Part shown: in pieces, positions 7,868 to 15,779 of the stretch
Layout of the letters: the number at the start of each line of letters is the position of its first letter
Numbering within the stretch: position 1 is the stretch's first letter
DNA from: Candidatus Ruthenibacterium merdigallinarum
Lineage (GTDB): Bacteria > Bacillota > Clostridia > Oscillospirales > Ruminococcaceae
Direction: 5' to 3'
DNA: 39,824 bases
NCBI GenBank assembly: GCA_019113785.1
Contig: DXGT01000034.1
Location: 1-39,824 of the forward strand
The notes under the pieces: generated by a model
The model's input: the letters and a program-made list of their open reading frames with translations, nothing else
What the model was told of the DNA's origin: nothing
Databases searched by the model: none
Made by a program: the position numbers and the translations under genes

Positions 7868-9141
7868 GTTTCGCCTCGCCCGGCCCCTTTGATTTTGTCC
7901 CAATAGGCCTTGGCGGCCTGCTCGGTCTTGTTGGGGCCGTACTCGTAATAGTGCGCGCCGCGCAGATCCTCCGGCAGATACTGCTGCGCGACCCAGTGGT
8001 TTTCGTAATCGTGCGGATAGAGATAGTGCTGCCCCTTGACGGCGGCGTCCTCGCCGTCGAAGTGCTTGTTCTGCAAAGCGCGCGGCACCGGGCCGCCTTT
8101 TCCGGCCTCCACGTCGGCCCACGCGGCCAGGATGGCGTCGTGCGCGGAATTGCTCTTGGGCGCGGTGGCCAGCAGGATCGCCGCCACGGCCAGCGGCAGT
8201 CTGGCCTCCGGCAGGCCCAGCTGCAAAGCGCTGTCCACACAGGCCTTCGTGACGGCGATGGCCTGCGGGTACGCAAGGCCCACGTCCTCGGCGGCGATCA
8301 CCAGCAGCCGCCGGCAGGCGGAGAGCATATCGCCGCCCGCGAGGATGCGCGCCAGGTAGTGCGCCGCAGCGTCCGGGTCGGAGCCGCGGATGCTCTTTTG
8401 CAGCGCGGAGATGCAGTCGTAGTGCTCGTCGTCGCTCTTGTCGTAGCGCCGGTTTGCGCGGCGCAGCACCTGCGCGGCGTCCTGCGCCGTCACCACGCGC
8501 CGGCCGTCGCGCTCTTCGGCCCCCGCCAGCGCAAATTCCAGGCTGCCCAGCGCCTTGCGCATATCGCCGCCGCAGCCGGCGGCCAGCGCGTCCAGCGCCT
8601 GCGGCTCGATCTCGGCCTCCTCCCCCTCCTCCCGCAGGCGGGCGGCGGCCCGCGCAAGGCCCTCGCGGATGTCCTGCCCGGTCAGGGGCTTGAATTCAAA
8701 CACGCTGCAGCGCGACAAAAGCGCGTTGTAGATGTAGAAATACGGGTTTTCGGTCGTGGAGGCGATCAGCGTCACCGACCCGTCCTCCAGGCACTCCAGC
8801 AGGCTCTGCTGCTGCTTTTTGTTGAAGTACTGGATCTCGTCGAGATACAAAAGCACGCCGTTTTGCGCCGAGAACGTGCCCACGCTCGACAGCACCTGCT
8901 TGATGTCGGCCGTGCCGGCCGACGTGCCGTTCAGCTTGTGCAGGCTCATGCCGCTGCGCTCGGCAATGATGCGCGCCACCGTGGTTTTGCCCACGCCGGG
9001 CGGGCCGTAAAACACCATGTTGGGCACGCGCCCGCGCTCGAGCGCGCGCCGGAACACACACCCCTCGCCCAGCAAATGGCGCTGGCCGCACACTTCACCC
9101 AGCGTGCGCGGTCGCAAACGGTCTGCCAAAGGCCTGTTCAT
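7864..9141 (-). CDS. rarA: Replication-associated recombination protein A (RarA/MgsA) AAA+ ATPase
   Basis: RPRTLGEVCGQRHLLGEG, FYGPPGVGKTTVARII, LYLDEIQYFNKKQQQSLL, STTENPYFYIYNALLSRC; MNRPLADRL is the likely start. Confidence 0.92.
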   Translation of the reverse strand: MNRPLADRLRPRTLGEVCGQRHLLGEGCVFRRALERGRVPNMVFYGPPGVGKTTVARIIAERSGMSLHKLNGTSAGTADIKQVLSSVGTFSAQNGVLLYLDEIQYFNKKQQQSLLECLEDGSVTLIASTTENPYFYIYNALLSRCSVFEFKPLTGQDIREGLARAAARLREEGEEAEIEPQALDALAAGCGGDMRKALGSLEFALAGAEERDGRRVVTAQDAAQVLRRANRRYDKSDDEHYDCISALQKSIRGSDPDAAAHYLARILAGGDMLSACRRLLVIAAEDVGLAYPQAIAVTKACVDSALQLGLPEARLPLAVAAILLATAPKSNSAHDAILAAWADVEAGKGGPVPRALQNKHFDGEDAAVKGQHYLYPHDYENHWVAQQYLPEDLRGAHYYEYGPNKTEQAAKAYWDKIKGAGRGET

Positions 9142-9154
9142 GCCCTCTCCCCTC

Positions 9155-9988
9155 TCATTCGGACGCAACGGCCGAGCTGCGCCAGTCGCCCAGCTTTTTC
9201 GAGGCGTAGCCGTTGTTCAGGAAATAATCGATGGCGTAGACGAGGCTGCGGTCCCACACGGCCCAGTCGTGCCCGCCGTTCCATTGCAGGCGGCGGTAGT
9301 GCGCCGGGTGCAGCGCGTGCAGCGTGCGGTGCAGCGCGTCGTTCTGCGCCACGATCTGATAGGGCTCATGATCCTGCAAACCGTTCGTCAGAAGGATCAT
9401 CGGCTGCTTGTCCGCGGGCTGCGCCGCCATCTTTTTGGCGATGGCGTGCAGATCGCTCGTTTTGGGCAGCGCCAGCGAATCGCCCAGGATGGGGGCGAAC
9501 ACCTCGCGCACGCCCGGCGTGTCCTTGTAGCGCAGCATGAGCGCAAGGTCCACCGCGCCTGAAAAACTGGCGCAGCCGCCGTACACGTCCGGCCGCGAAA
9601 GCCCCAGGTACAGCGCGCCGTAGCCACCCATCGAAAAGCCGGCGATGAAGTTCTGCTCCCGTTTTGCGGGAAAGCGGAACATGCTTTTGAGCAGCACCGG
9701 CAGCTCTTCAATGAGGAACGTGCGGTACGCCCCGCCGTACATCATGTTGTGATAGAAGGAGTTGCCGCAGTCCGGCGCGATGAGCACAAGGCCGTTGTCC
9801 GCGGCGTAGCGCGCGGCGTTCGTCTGCTCGAACCAGTCGTCCCCGCAGTTCGTATAACCGTGCAGCAGCGTGATGACGGCGCGCGGCGTGTTGCCCTGCT
9901 CGGCGGGCAGATCGTTCGGGAAATACATCCGAACGCGCACCGTGGTTTGCAGCATCTGGCTTTTCAGCCTGCATGTGATATAGGCCAT
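9155..9988 (-). CDS. Esterase (alpha/beta hydrolase, esterase D / CE1-like)
   Basis: TLLHGYTNCGDDWF, GFSMGGYGALYLGL nucleophile elbow, NGGHDWAVWD; ATG at 9988. Confidence 0.88.
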   Translation of the reverse strand: MAYITCRLKSQMLQTTVRVRMYFPNDLPAEQGNTPRAVITLLHGYTNCGDDWFEQTNAARYAADNGLVLIAPDCGNSFYHNMMYGGAYRTFLIEELPVLLKSMFRFPAKREQNFIAGFSMGGYGALYLGLSRPDVYGGCASFSGAVDLALMLRYKDTPGVREVFAPILGDSLALPKTSDLHAIAKKMAAQPADKQPMILLTNGLQDHEPYQIVAQNDALHRTLHALHPAHYRRLQWNGGHDWAVWDRSLVYAIDYFLNNGYASKKLGDWRSSAVASE

Positions 9989-10082
9989 CCTTTTCCCCTC
10001 TTTTCTCTGGGCGCGGCGAAATGCCGCGAATCTGCTTTTATTATACACGACCCGCGCGAAAAAGTACACGCCGCGCAAAACA

Positions 10083-10107
10083 AAAAGCCCGGCCGTGCCG
10101 GGCTTTT
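10083..10107. terminator. Intrinsic terminator between rubredoxin and esterase genes
   Basis: AAAAGCCCGGC-CGT-GCCGGGCTTTT. Confidence 0.88.
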
Positions 10108-10133
10108 CGCTGCGCGCCTTTTGGGCGGAGGCT

Positions 10134-10292
10134 TTATGCTTCGGGCTCGAACTGGTCCTTGCCCACGCCGCACAGCGGGCAGACCCAATCCTCGGGCACA
10201 TCGGCCCAAACGGTGCCGGCCGCGACGCCGTTGTCGGGGTCGCCGGCGGCCTCATCGTACACATAACCGCAGATGGTGCAGACATAACGCAT
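10134..10292 (-). CDS. Rubredoxin
   Basis: [45 protein letters not shown], two CxxC(G) motifs; AGGAG before ATG. Confidence 0.97.
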   Translation of the reverse strand: MRYVCTICGYVYDEAAGDPDNGVAAGTVWADVPEDWVCPLCGVGKDQFEPEA

Positions 10293-10404
10293 ATTCAACA
10301 CGCTCCTTTTTTCTGTTTGACGTTTTGAGGGCTTGCGGCCTCTGGTCTCAGTATACCCGCAAACGCGGCAAAAGTCCATTCCTTTTTCCCGCCGCCCCAA
10401 ATTT

Positions 10405-11655
10405 TTACTCGTACAGCGGAAAACGCGCGCTCAGCGCCGCGGCCGCGGCGGCCGTGTGCTGCTTTTGGCCCTCGAAGTCGAAAATGCAGTCGGCGATGCA
10501 CTGGGCGATCGTGTCCATCTCGGCCTCGCGCATGCCGCGGGTGGTCACGGCCGGGGTGCCCACGCGCAGGCCGGAGGTGATGAACGGCGAGGCCGGGTCA
10601 TTGGGCACGGCGTTCTTATTGGCCGTGATGCACACCTCGTCCAGCCGGTGCTCCAGCTCTTTGCCCGTGACGCCGGTGCCGCGCAGGTCGATGAGGATGA
10701 GGTGGTTGTCCGTCCCACCGGAAACCAGCTGCACGCCGCGCTTTGCAAGCCCCGCCGCCAGCGCTTTCGCGTTGTCGAGCACCGCGCGCTGGTACTGGGC
10801 GAACGACGGGTCCAGCGCCTCGCCGAAACACACGGCCTTGGCCGCGATGACGTGTTCGAGCGGGCCGCCCTGCGTGCCGGGGAACACGGCTTTGTCGATG
10901 GCTTTGGCGTACTCCTCGCGGCACAGGATCATGCCGCCGCGCGGGCCGCGCAGCGTTTTGTGCGTCGTGGTGGTGACGACGTCGGCGTACGGCACGGGAC
11001 TCTGGTGCAGCCCGGCGGCCACAAGGCCCGCAATGTGGGCCATGTCCACCATGAACAGCGCGCCGGCGCGCCGGGCGATGTCGCCGATGCGCGCAAAGTC
11101 GATGGCGCGCGGATAGGCGCTCGCGCCCGCGACGATCAGCTTCGGCTTGTGCTCCATCGCCTTTTGCTCAAGGTCGGCGTAATCGAGGTAGCCGCGCTCG
11201 TCCACACCGTAGCTGATGAAATGGTAATACTTCCCGCTCATGTTCACAGGGCTCCCGTGCGTGAGATGGCCGCCGTTGGAAAGGTCCATGCCCAGCACGG
11301 TGTCGCCCGGCTGCAAAAGCGCAAAATACACCGCCAGGTTCGCCTGCGCGCCCGAGTGCGGCTGCACGTTGGCGTGCTGCGCGCCGAACAGCCGGCACGC
11401 GCGCATGCGCGCCAGCTCCTCCACCACGTCCACGTTCTGGCAGCCGCCGTAATAGCGCCGGCCGGGATAGCCCTCGGCGTATTTGTTGGTCAGCGCCGTA
11501 CCCATGGCGGCCAGCACCGCCGGCGAGACGATGTTCTCGGAGGCGATCAGTTCGATGTTGCGCCGCTGGCGGTCCAGCTCCGCCTGCATGGCCTCGCCGA
11601 CCTGCGGGTCCGCCGCGCGCACAAAGCCGATGGTGTCCATCATATTCTCGTACAT
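10405..11655 (-). CDS. glyA: Serine hydroxymethyltransferase
   Basis: [79 protein letters not shown] start at 11655. Confidence 0.97.
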   Translation of the reverse strand: MYENMMDTIGFVRAADPQVGEAMQAELDRQRRNIELIASENIVSPAVLAAMGTALTNKYAEGYPGRRYYGGCQNVDVVEELARMRACRLFGAQHANVQPHSGAQANLAVYFALLQPGDTVLGMDLSNGGHLTHGSPVNMSGKYYHFISYGVDERGYLDYADLEQKAMEHKPKLIVAGASAYPRAIDFARIGDIARRAGALFMVDMAHIAGLVAAGLHQSPVPYADVVTTTTHKTLRGPRGGMILCREEYAKAIDKAVFPGTQGGPLEHVIAAKAVCFGEALDPSFAQYQRAVLDNAKALAAGLAKRGVQLVSGGTDNHLILIDLRGTGVTGKELEHRLDEVCITANKNAVPNDPASPFITSGLRVGTPAVTTRGMREAEMDTIAQCIADCIFDFEGQKQHTAAAAAALSARFPLYE

Positions 11656-11713
11656 GTCTGCACCCTCCCGTTCGCTCCGTCCCGTCCCGGCGGGATGCGG
11701 GCGTTCTGCGCTC

Positions 11714-11743
11714 AGTATACACCAAATGCCGTATTGTGCACAA
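11714..11743 (-). promoter_or_regulatory. Putative glyA promoter
   Basis: Minus strand TTGTGC (11738-11743), 18-nt spacer, TATACT (11714-11719). Confidence 0.55.
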
Positions 11744-11762
11744 GAGGCGATTGTGCTATGAT
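11734..11762 (+). promoter_or_regulatory. Putative nth promoter
   Basis: TTGTGC (11734-11739), 17-nt spacer, TATGAT (11757-11762). Confidence 0.55.
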
Positions 11763-11798
11763 GAGCACAAACGCATACCGCCAGAGAGGAAGATGCCC

Positions 11799-12449
11799 AT
11801 GCGCACAAAAGCCGACGCAAAAACGATCGTAGAACTTCTCAAACAGGCCTATCCGCTGGCCGAGTGCTCCCTGACGTACGACGACGCCTGGCAGCTGCTT
11901 GTCAGCGTGCGCCTGTCCGCGCAGTGCACGGACGCGCGCGTCAACATCGTCACGGCCGAGCTGTTCGCCCGGTATCCCACGCTCGAGGCCCTGGCCGGCG
12001 CGGGGGCCGAGGCCATCGAGGCCATCGTCAAGCCCTGCGGCCTCGGCAAGAGCAAGGCGCGCGACATCGCCGCCATGACGCGCATGCTGATCGACGAATA
12101 CGGCGGCCAGGTGCCGCAGGCCATGGAGGACCTTTTGCGCCTGCCCGGCGTGGGGCGCAAAAGCGCGAACCTCATCCGCGGCGACATTTTCGGCCTGCCT
12201 GCCGTGGTGGCCGACACGCACTGCATCCGCATGGCCAACCGCCTCGGCTTTGTGACCGACTGCACCGACCCCGTGAAGGTGGAGCGCGCGCTGGTGAAAG
12301 TGCTTCCGCCCGAGGAATCGAACGATTTCTGCCACCGCTGCGTGCTGCACGGGCGCGCGGTATGCACCGCGCGCAAGGCGATGTGCGAAAACTGCTGTCT
12401 GCGCGCGGTATGCCGCACCGGGCGCAAAACGATACAAAAGGAGACATGA
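11799..12449 (+). CDS. nth: Endonuclease III
   Basis: [34 protein letters not shown] helix-hairpin-helix, [15 protein letters not shown], Cys cluster [17 protein letters not shown]. Confidence 0.93.
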   Translation: MRTKADAKTIVELLKQAYPLAECSLTYDDAWQLLVSVRLSAQCTDARVNIVTAELFARYPTLEALAGAGAEAIEAIVKPCGLGKSKARDIAAMTRMLIDEYGGQVPQAMEDLLRLPGVGRKSANLIRGDIFGLPAVVADTHCIRMANRLGFVTDCTDPVKVERALVKVLPPEESNDFCHRCVLHGRAVCTARKAMCENCCLRAVCRTGRKTIQKET

Positions 12450-12452
12450 CGT

Positions 12453-12863
12453 ATGAACGCAACCAGAAAACGTTTTTCCCTGCGCGCTGTGTGCGCCTTC
12501 CTCGCGCTGGCCGGCTGCCTGCTTCTGGCCGGCTGCGGCGCCGCCGTGCCCGACGGCATGACCGAGGATGAAGTGAAATCCGCCGCCGAAAACACCATTG
12601 AGCTGCTGGAAGCAGAGGACTACACGGCGCTTTTGGACACGATGACCGAGGACATGGCCGCGCTGGGCGAAGAGGCCTGGCGCGAGGCCTGGCAGCCCGT
12701 GCACGAGCAGCTGGGCGCGCTGGACGAGGTGAAGAGCCACACGCTGGCCGCGAAGGACGGCTACGCCGTGGATGTGGCGGTGGCCGCGTATGAAAACGGC
12801 AAGCTGACGTTCACGCTCAGCTACGACGGCGCATACCGCCTGGCCGGGCTGTACATGAAGTGA
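12453..12863 (+). CDS. Small lipoprotein, DUF3887-like
   Basis: Signal peptide with lipobox LLLAGC; EDYTALLDTMTEDM-type region. Confidence 0.65.
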   Translation: MNATRKRFSLRAVCAFLALAGCLLLAGCGAAVPDGMTEDEVKSAAENTIELLEAEDYTALLDTMTEDMAALGEEAWREAWQPVHEQLGALDEVKSHTLAAKDGYAVDVAVAAYENGKLTFTLSYDGAYRLAGLYMK

Positions 12864-12879
12864 CGCGCCCTGTGCGCAC

Positions 12880-12907
12880 GGCGCGGCGTTTTGCCGCGCC
12901 TTTTTTC
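12880..12907 (+). terminator. Intrinsic terminator
   Basis: GGCGCGGC-GTTTT-GCCGCGCC-TTTTTT. Confidence 0.88.
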
Positions 12908-12959
12908 GATGCGCTTCGCGCGCATCGCGCCAATCTGATGCAAAGGCGGCTGATCTTTT

Positions 12960-13685
12960 TTGAATGTCCATGTAAATGACTCGCTGGCCGCGGGCTTTCG
13001 CGACGGCGTGCCCATCGGCCTTGGGTACCTTTCCGTGTCCGTGACGTTCGGCATGGCGGCCGCGGCGGCGGGGCTGCCCACGGCGGGCGCCGTGCTCATC
13101 AGCATGACGAACGTCACCAGCGCCGGCCAGTTCGCGGGCCTTACGCTGATCGCGGCCGGCTCCTCGCTGATCGAGATGGCGCTGACGCAGCTTGTCATCA
13201 ACCTGCGCTACGCGCTGATGAGCCTTTCCATCTCGCAGAAGCTCTCGTCCGCAGTTTCCCTTTGGGACAGGCTGTTCATCAGCTTCATGGTGACGGACGA
13301 GATCTTCGCCGTGATCGCCGCCGGAAAGGGCGAGGTGGGCCCGCGCTACTGCCGCGGGCTGATGGCCGCGCCCTACGCCGGCTGGACGCTGGGCACCCTG
13401 TGCGGCGCGGCCGCGGCCGGACTTTTGCCGGCCGACGTGCGCAGCGCGCTGGGGCTTGCCATCTACGGCATGTTCGTGGCCATCGTCGTGCCGGTGGCGC
13501 GCCAAAGCCGCGCCGTGCTGGGCGTGGCCGCGCTGGCCGCCGCGGCCAGCTGCTGCATGCGCGCCGTGCCGCTGCTGCGCGGCGTCTCCAGCGGTTTTTC
13601 CATCATCCTGTGCACATTGCTGGCCGCCTCGGCCGGGGCGTTCCTTGCGCCCGTACCGGCCGGCGGCGAAGAGGAGGCGGCGTAG
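12960..13685 (+). CDS. azlC: AzlC family branched-chain amino acid export subunit
   Basis: GFRDGVPIGLGYLSVSVTFGMAAAAAGL, QLVINLRYALMSLS; probable TTG start; followed directly by an AzlD-type ORF. Confidence 0.88.
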   Translation: MNVHVNDSLAAGFRDGVPIGLGYLSVSVTFGMAAAAAGLPTAGAVLISMTNVTSAGQFAGLTLIAAGSSLIEMALTQLVINLRYALMSLSISQKLSSAVSLWDRLFISFMVTDEIFAVIAAGKGEVGPRYCRGLMAAPYAGWTLGTLCGAAAAGLLPADVRSALGLAIYGMFVAIVVPVARQSRAVLGVAALAAAASCCMRAVPLLRGVSSGFSIILCTLLAASAGAFLAPVPAGGEEEAA

Positions 13686-14003
13686 ATGGGCTATCCTCTG
13701 TGGGCGTACGTGCTTGTGATGGCGGGTGTGACGTATCTCATCCGCATGCTGCCGCTGGCGCTTTTCCAAAGAAAGCTGCGCAGCCGGTGGATCAAGAGCT
13801 TTTTGTTCTATGTGCCGTACGCGGTGCTGGCGGCCATGACCATCCCCGCCGCGCTGGAAAGCACGTCCAGCGCCGCAAGCGCCGCGCTGGGCCTTGTTGT
13901 GGCGGCCGTGCTGGCGTGGCGCGGCACGGGGCTGCTGGGCGTGGCGCTGGCGGGCTGCGCCGCCGTGTACGCGGCCGAATTTCTGCTGGGGCTGTGGCGT
14001 TAG
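13686..14003 (+). CDS. azlD: AzlD domain protein
   Basis: Small 4-TM protein TYLIRMLPLALFQRKL, VPYAVLAAMTIPAAL, adjacent to azlC. Confidence 0.88.
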   Translation: MGYPLWAYVLVMAGVTYLIRMLPLALFQRKLRSRWIKSFLFYVPYAVLAAMTIPAALESTSSAASAALGLVVAAVLAWRGTGLLGVALAGCAAVYAAEFLLGLWR

Positions 14004-14007
14004 GGCT

Positions 14008-14035
14008 TGACAACGCCAAAAAATCGGCTACAATA
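14008..14035 (+). promoter_or_regulatory. Promoter for TPP riboswitch-thiT
   Basis: TTGACA (14008-14013), 16-nt spacer, TACAAT (14030-14035). Confidence 0.75.
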
Positions 14036-14052
14036 AAATGCGGACATAAAAA

Positions 14053-14152
14053 CAGGGGCGCTGGGAGCCATTCCCGGCTGAGATCAGGGCAAAATGCAGC
14101 TCTGGGTCACCTTGAACCTGATCCGGGTAATGCCGGCGTAGGAAGTTTGAGG
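14053..14152 (+). ncRNA. TPP (THI-element) riboswitch aptamer
   Basis: Conserved GGGGCGCTGGG...CGGCTGAGATCA...CACCTTGAACCTGATCCGGGTAATGCCGGCGTAGGAAG. Confidence 0.95.
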
Positions 14153-14166
14153 AAACAACGCTTTTC

Positions 14167-14218
14167 AAAGCGCGTCTCTGTTGGCATATCGCTTGCGGCA
14201 GGCGCGCTTTTTGTTTTT
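14167..14218 (+). terminator. Terminator-like hairpin, likely riboswitch expression platform
   Basis: AAAGCGCG (14167-14174) pairs with CGCGCTTT (14203-14210), then TTGTTTTT. Confidence 0.7.
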
Positions 14219-14248
14219 GTGTCACACTATGGAAAAAGGATGATCCGT

Positions 14249-14830
14249 ATGCAGACAAAATCCCTCTCCCGCACGCGCACGCTCGCCGAGTGCGCGCTGA
14301 TGATCGCGCTGGGCACGATCCTGGCGCAGATCAAAATTTACGAGCTGCCGTTCGGCGGCGCCGTCACGCTGCTGTCGATGCTGCCGTTCATTCTGGTGTC
14401 GTTCCGGCACGGCGTCAAATGGGGCCTTGCCACCGGCTTTGTGGACGCGCTTTTGCAGATGCTCACCGGCTTTTACGCGCCGCCCGCGGGCACGATCCCC
14501 GCGTTCATCGGCGTGATCCTGCTGGACTACGTGCTGGCCTTCAGCCTGCTGGGCACGGCCAACTTCTTTGCGCGGCGCTTTCAAAACCGCACCGCCGGCG
14601 TCGCCGTGGGCACGGCGGCCGTGTGCGTGCTGCGCTTTGTGTGCAGCTGGGTGTCCGGCGCGTGGCTGTGGGGCAGCTACCAGAGCTCCTATGCGTGGGC
14701 CGAAGGGCTGAATGTGTGGGTGTACAGCCTCATTTACAACGGCTCCTACATGCTGCCGGAGCTGGTGCTCACCACCGTCGCCGCCGTGCTTCTGTACAAG
14801 GCCGCCCCGCGCTTTTTCGACGCGCAGTGA
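14249..14830 (+). CDS. thiT: Energy-coupled thiamine transporter S component ThiT
   Basis: ALGTILAQIKIYELPFGGAVTLLSMLPFILVSFRHGVKWG and SWVSGAWLWGSYQSSYAWAEGLNVWVYSLIYNGSYMLPE; downstream of TPP riboswitch. Confidence 0.92.
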   Translation: MQTKSLSRTRTLAECALMIALGTILAQIKIYELPFGGAVTLLSMLPFILVSFRHGVKWGLATGFVDALLQMLTGFYAPPAGTIPAFIGVILLDYVLAFSLLGTANFFARRFQNRTAGVAVGTAAVCVLRFVCSWVSGAWLWGSYQSSYAWAEGLNVWVYSLIYNGSYMLPELVLTTVAAVLLYKAAPRFFDAQ

Positions 14831-14877
14831 GCGAAACGCGGCCAATTTTCCTCAAAACACAGCACTATGCCCAAACG

Positions 14878-14915
14878 CCGGGCGCAAAGTTTACGCACTT
14901 TGCGCCCGGTTTTTT
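14878..14915 (+). terminator. Intrinsic terminator after thiT
   Basis: CCGGGCGCAAAG (14878-14889) pairs with CTTTGCGCCCGG (14898-14909), T6 follows. Confidence 0.9.
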
Positions 14916-14990
14916 GCGCGGATTTGTGCTATAATGAAGGCGCGGGAGGCAATACAGCCCCCCTTTGTGCAGCAAAGGAGGTCGAACGCA

Positions 14991-15617
14991 GTGGAAGGAA
15001 AACTGGTCATTTGTATCGGACGGCAATTCGGCAGCGGCGGGCATGAGATCGGCCAATCGCTGGCACAGAAACTTTCCATCCCCTTTTACGACAAGGAGAT
15101 CCTGAAACTGGCCGCCCAGGAGAGCGGCATCATGCCGGAGCTGTTTGAAAAGGCCGATGAAAAGCCGTCGAACAGCCTTTTGTACTCCATGTCCTCCGCC
15201 GCGCACGGCCGGGCGGCGCCTTTCGCAAGCTACAACGACTATCTCACGAACGACAAACTGTTTTTATTCCAGAGCAACACCATCAAACGTCTGGCGCAGG
15301 AGGGCTCGTGCGTGATCATCGGCCGCTGCGCAGACTACATCCTGCGCGGGCGCAAGGATATGCTGAGCGTATATGTACACGCGCCGCTGGAATTGCGCAT
15401 CCAGCGCATCTGCCGCCTGCGCAACATCGAGGAGGACGCGGCCCGCAGCCTGATCAAAAAGACGGACAAAAGCCGCGCCAACTACTACAACTTCTATGCC
15501 GAGAACGACTGGGGCGCCGCCGGAACGTACGATTTGTGCGTCAACTCCGGCAAGCTGGGCACACAGCGCGCCGTCGAGATGCTGGCCGGCGTCGCCGAGC
15601 ACCTCGCCGTGCGCTGA
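14991..15617 (+). CDS. Cytidylate kinase-like family protein
   Basis: VICIGRQFGSGGHEIGQSLAQKLSIPFYDKEIL, GSCVIIGRCADYIL; GTG start after AAAGGAGG. Confidence 0.85.
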   Translation: MEGKLVICIGRQFGSGGHEIGQSLAQKLSIPFYDKEILKLAAQESGIMPELFEKADEKPSNSLLYSMSSAAHGRAAPFASYNDYLTNDKLFLFQSNTIKRLAQEGSCVIIGRCADYILRGRKDMLSVYVHAPLELRIQRICRLRNIEEDAARSLIKKTDKSRANYYNFYAENDWGAAGTYDLCVNSGKLGTQRAVEMLAGVAEHLAVR

Positions 15618-15731
15618 GGGCGCCTTCGCAGCGGCGCGGCGCCATCAAGAAAACAAAGGTTTTGCGGCTTTGTTTCCTTGTGGAACCGCGCGTAAAAACA
15701 GCTTCTTTTTTCCTCTATATCACCCCTCTTT

Positions 15732-15769
15732 GGGAAAGGCCCCGGGCGCGCATGCCCGGGGCCTTTCCC
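15732..15769. terminator. Perfect 16-bp stem hairpin between convergent genes
   Basis: GGGAAAGGCCCCGGGC-GCGCAT-GCCCGGGGCCTTTCCC; weak T-run. Confidence 0.65.
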
Positions 15770-15779
15770 TGTTTGCCTC

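Noticed and set aside
664-9540. Long antisense ORFs (e.g. 664-1938 +, 5492-7327 +, 7951-9540 +)
   Set aside because: Shadow ORFs opposite well-supported genes; low-complexity Arg/Ala/His-rich products typical of high-GC codon bias, no recognisable domains.
10333-13769. ORFs 10333-11832 + and 11712-13769 -
   Set aside because: Opposite glyA, nth and azlC respectively; composition is His/Arg/Gly-rich with no motifs.
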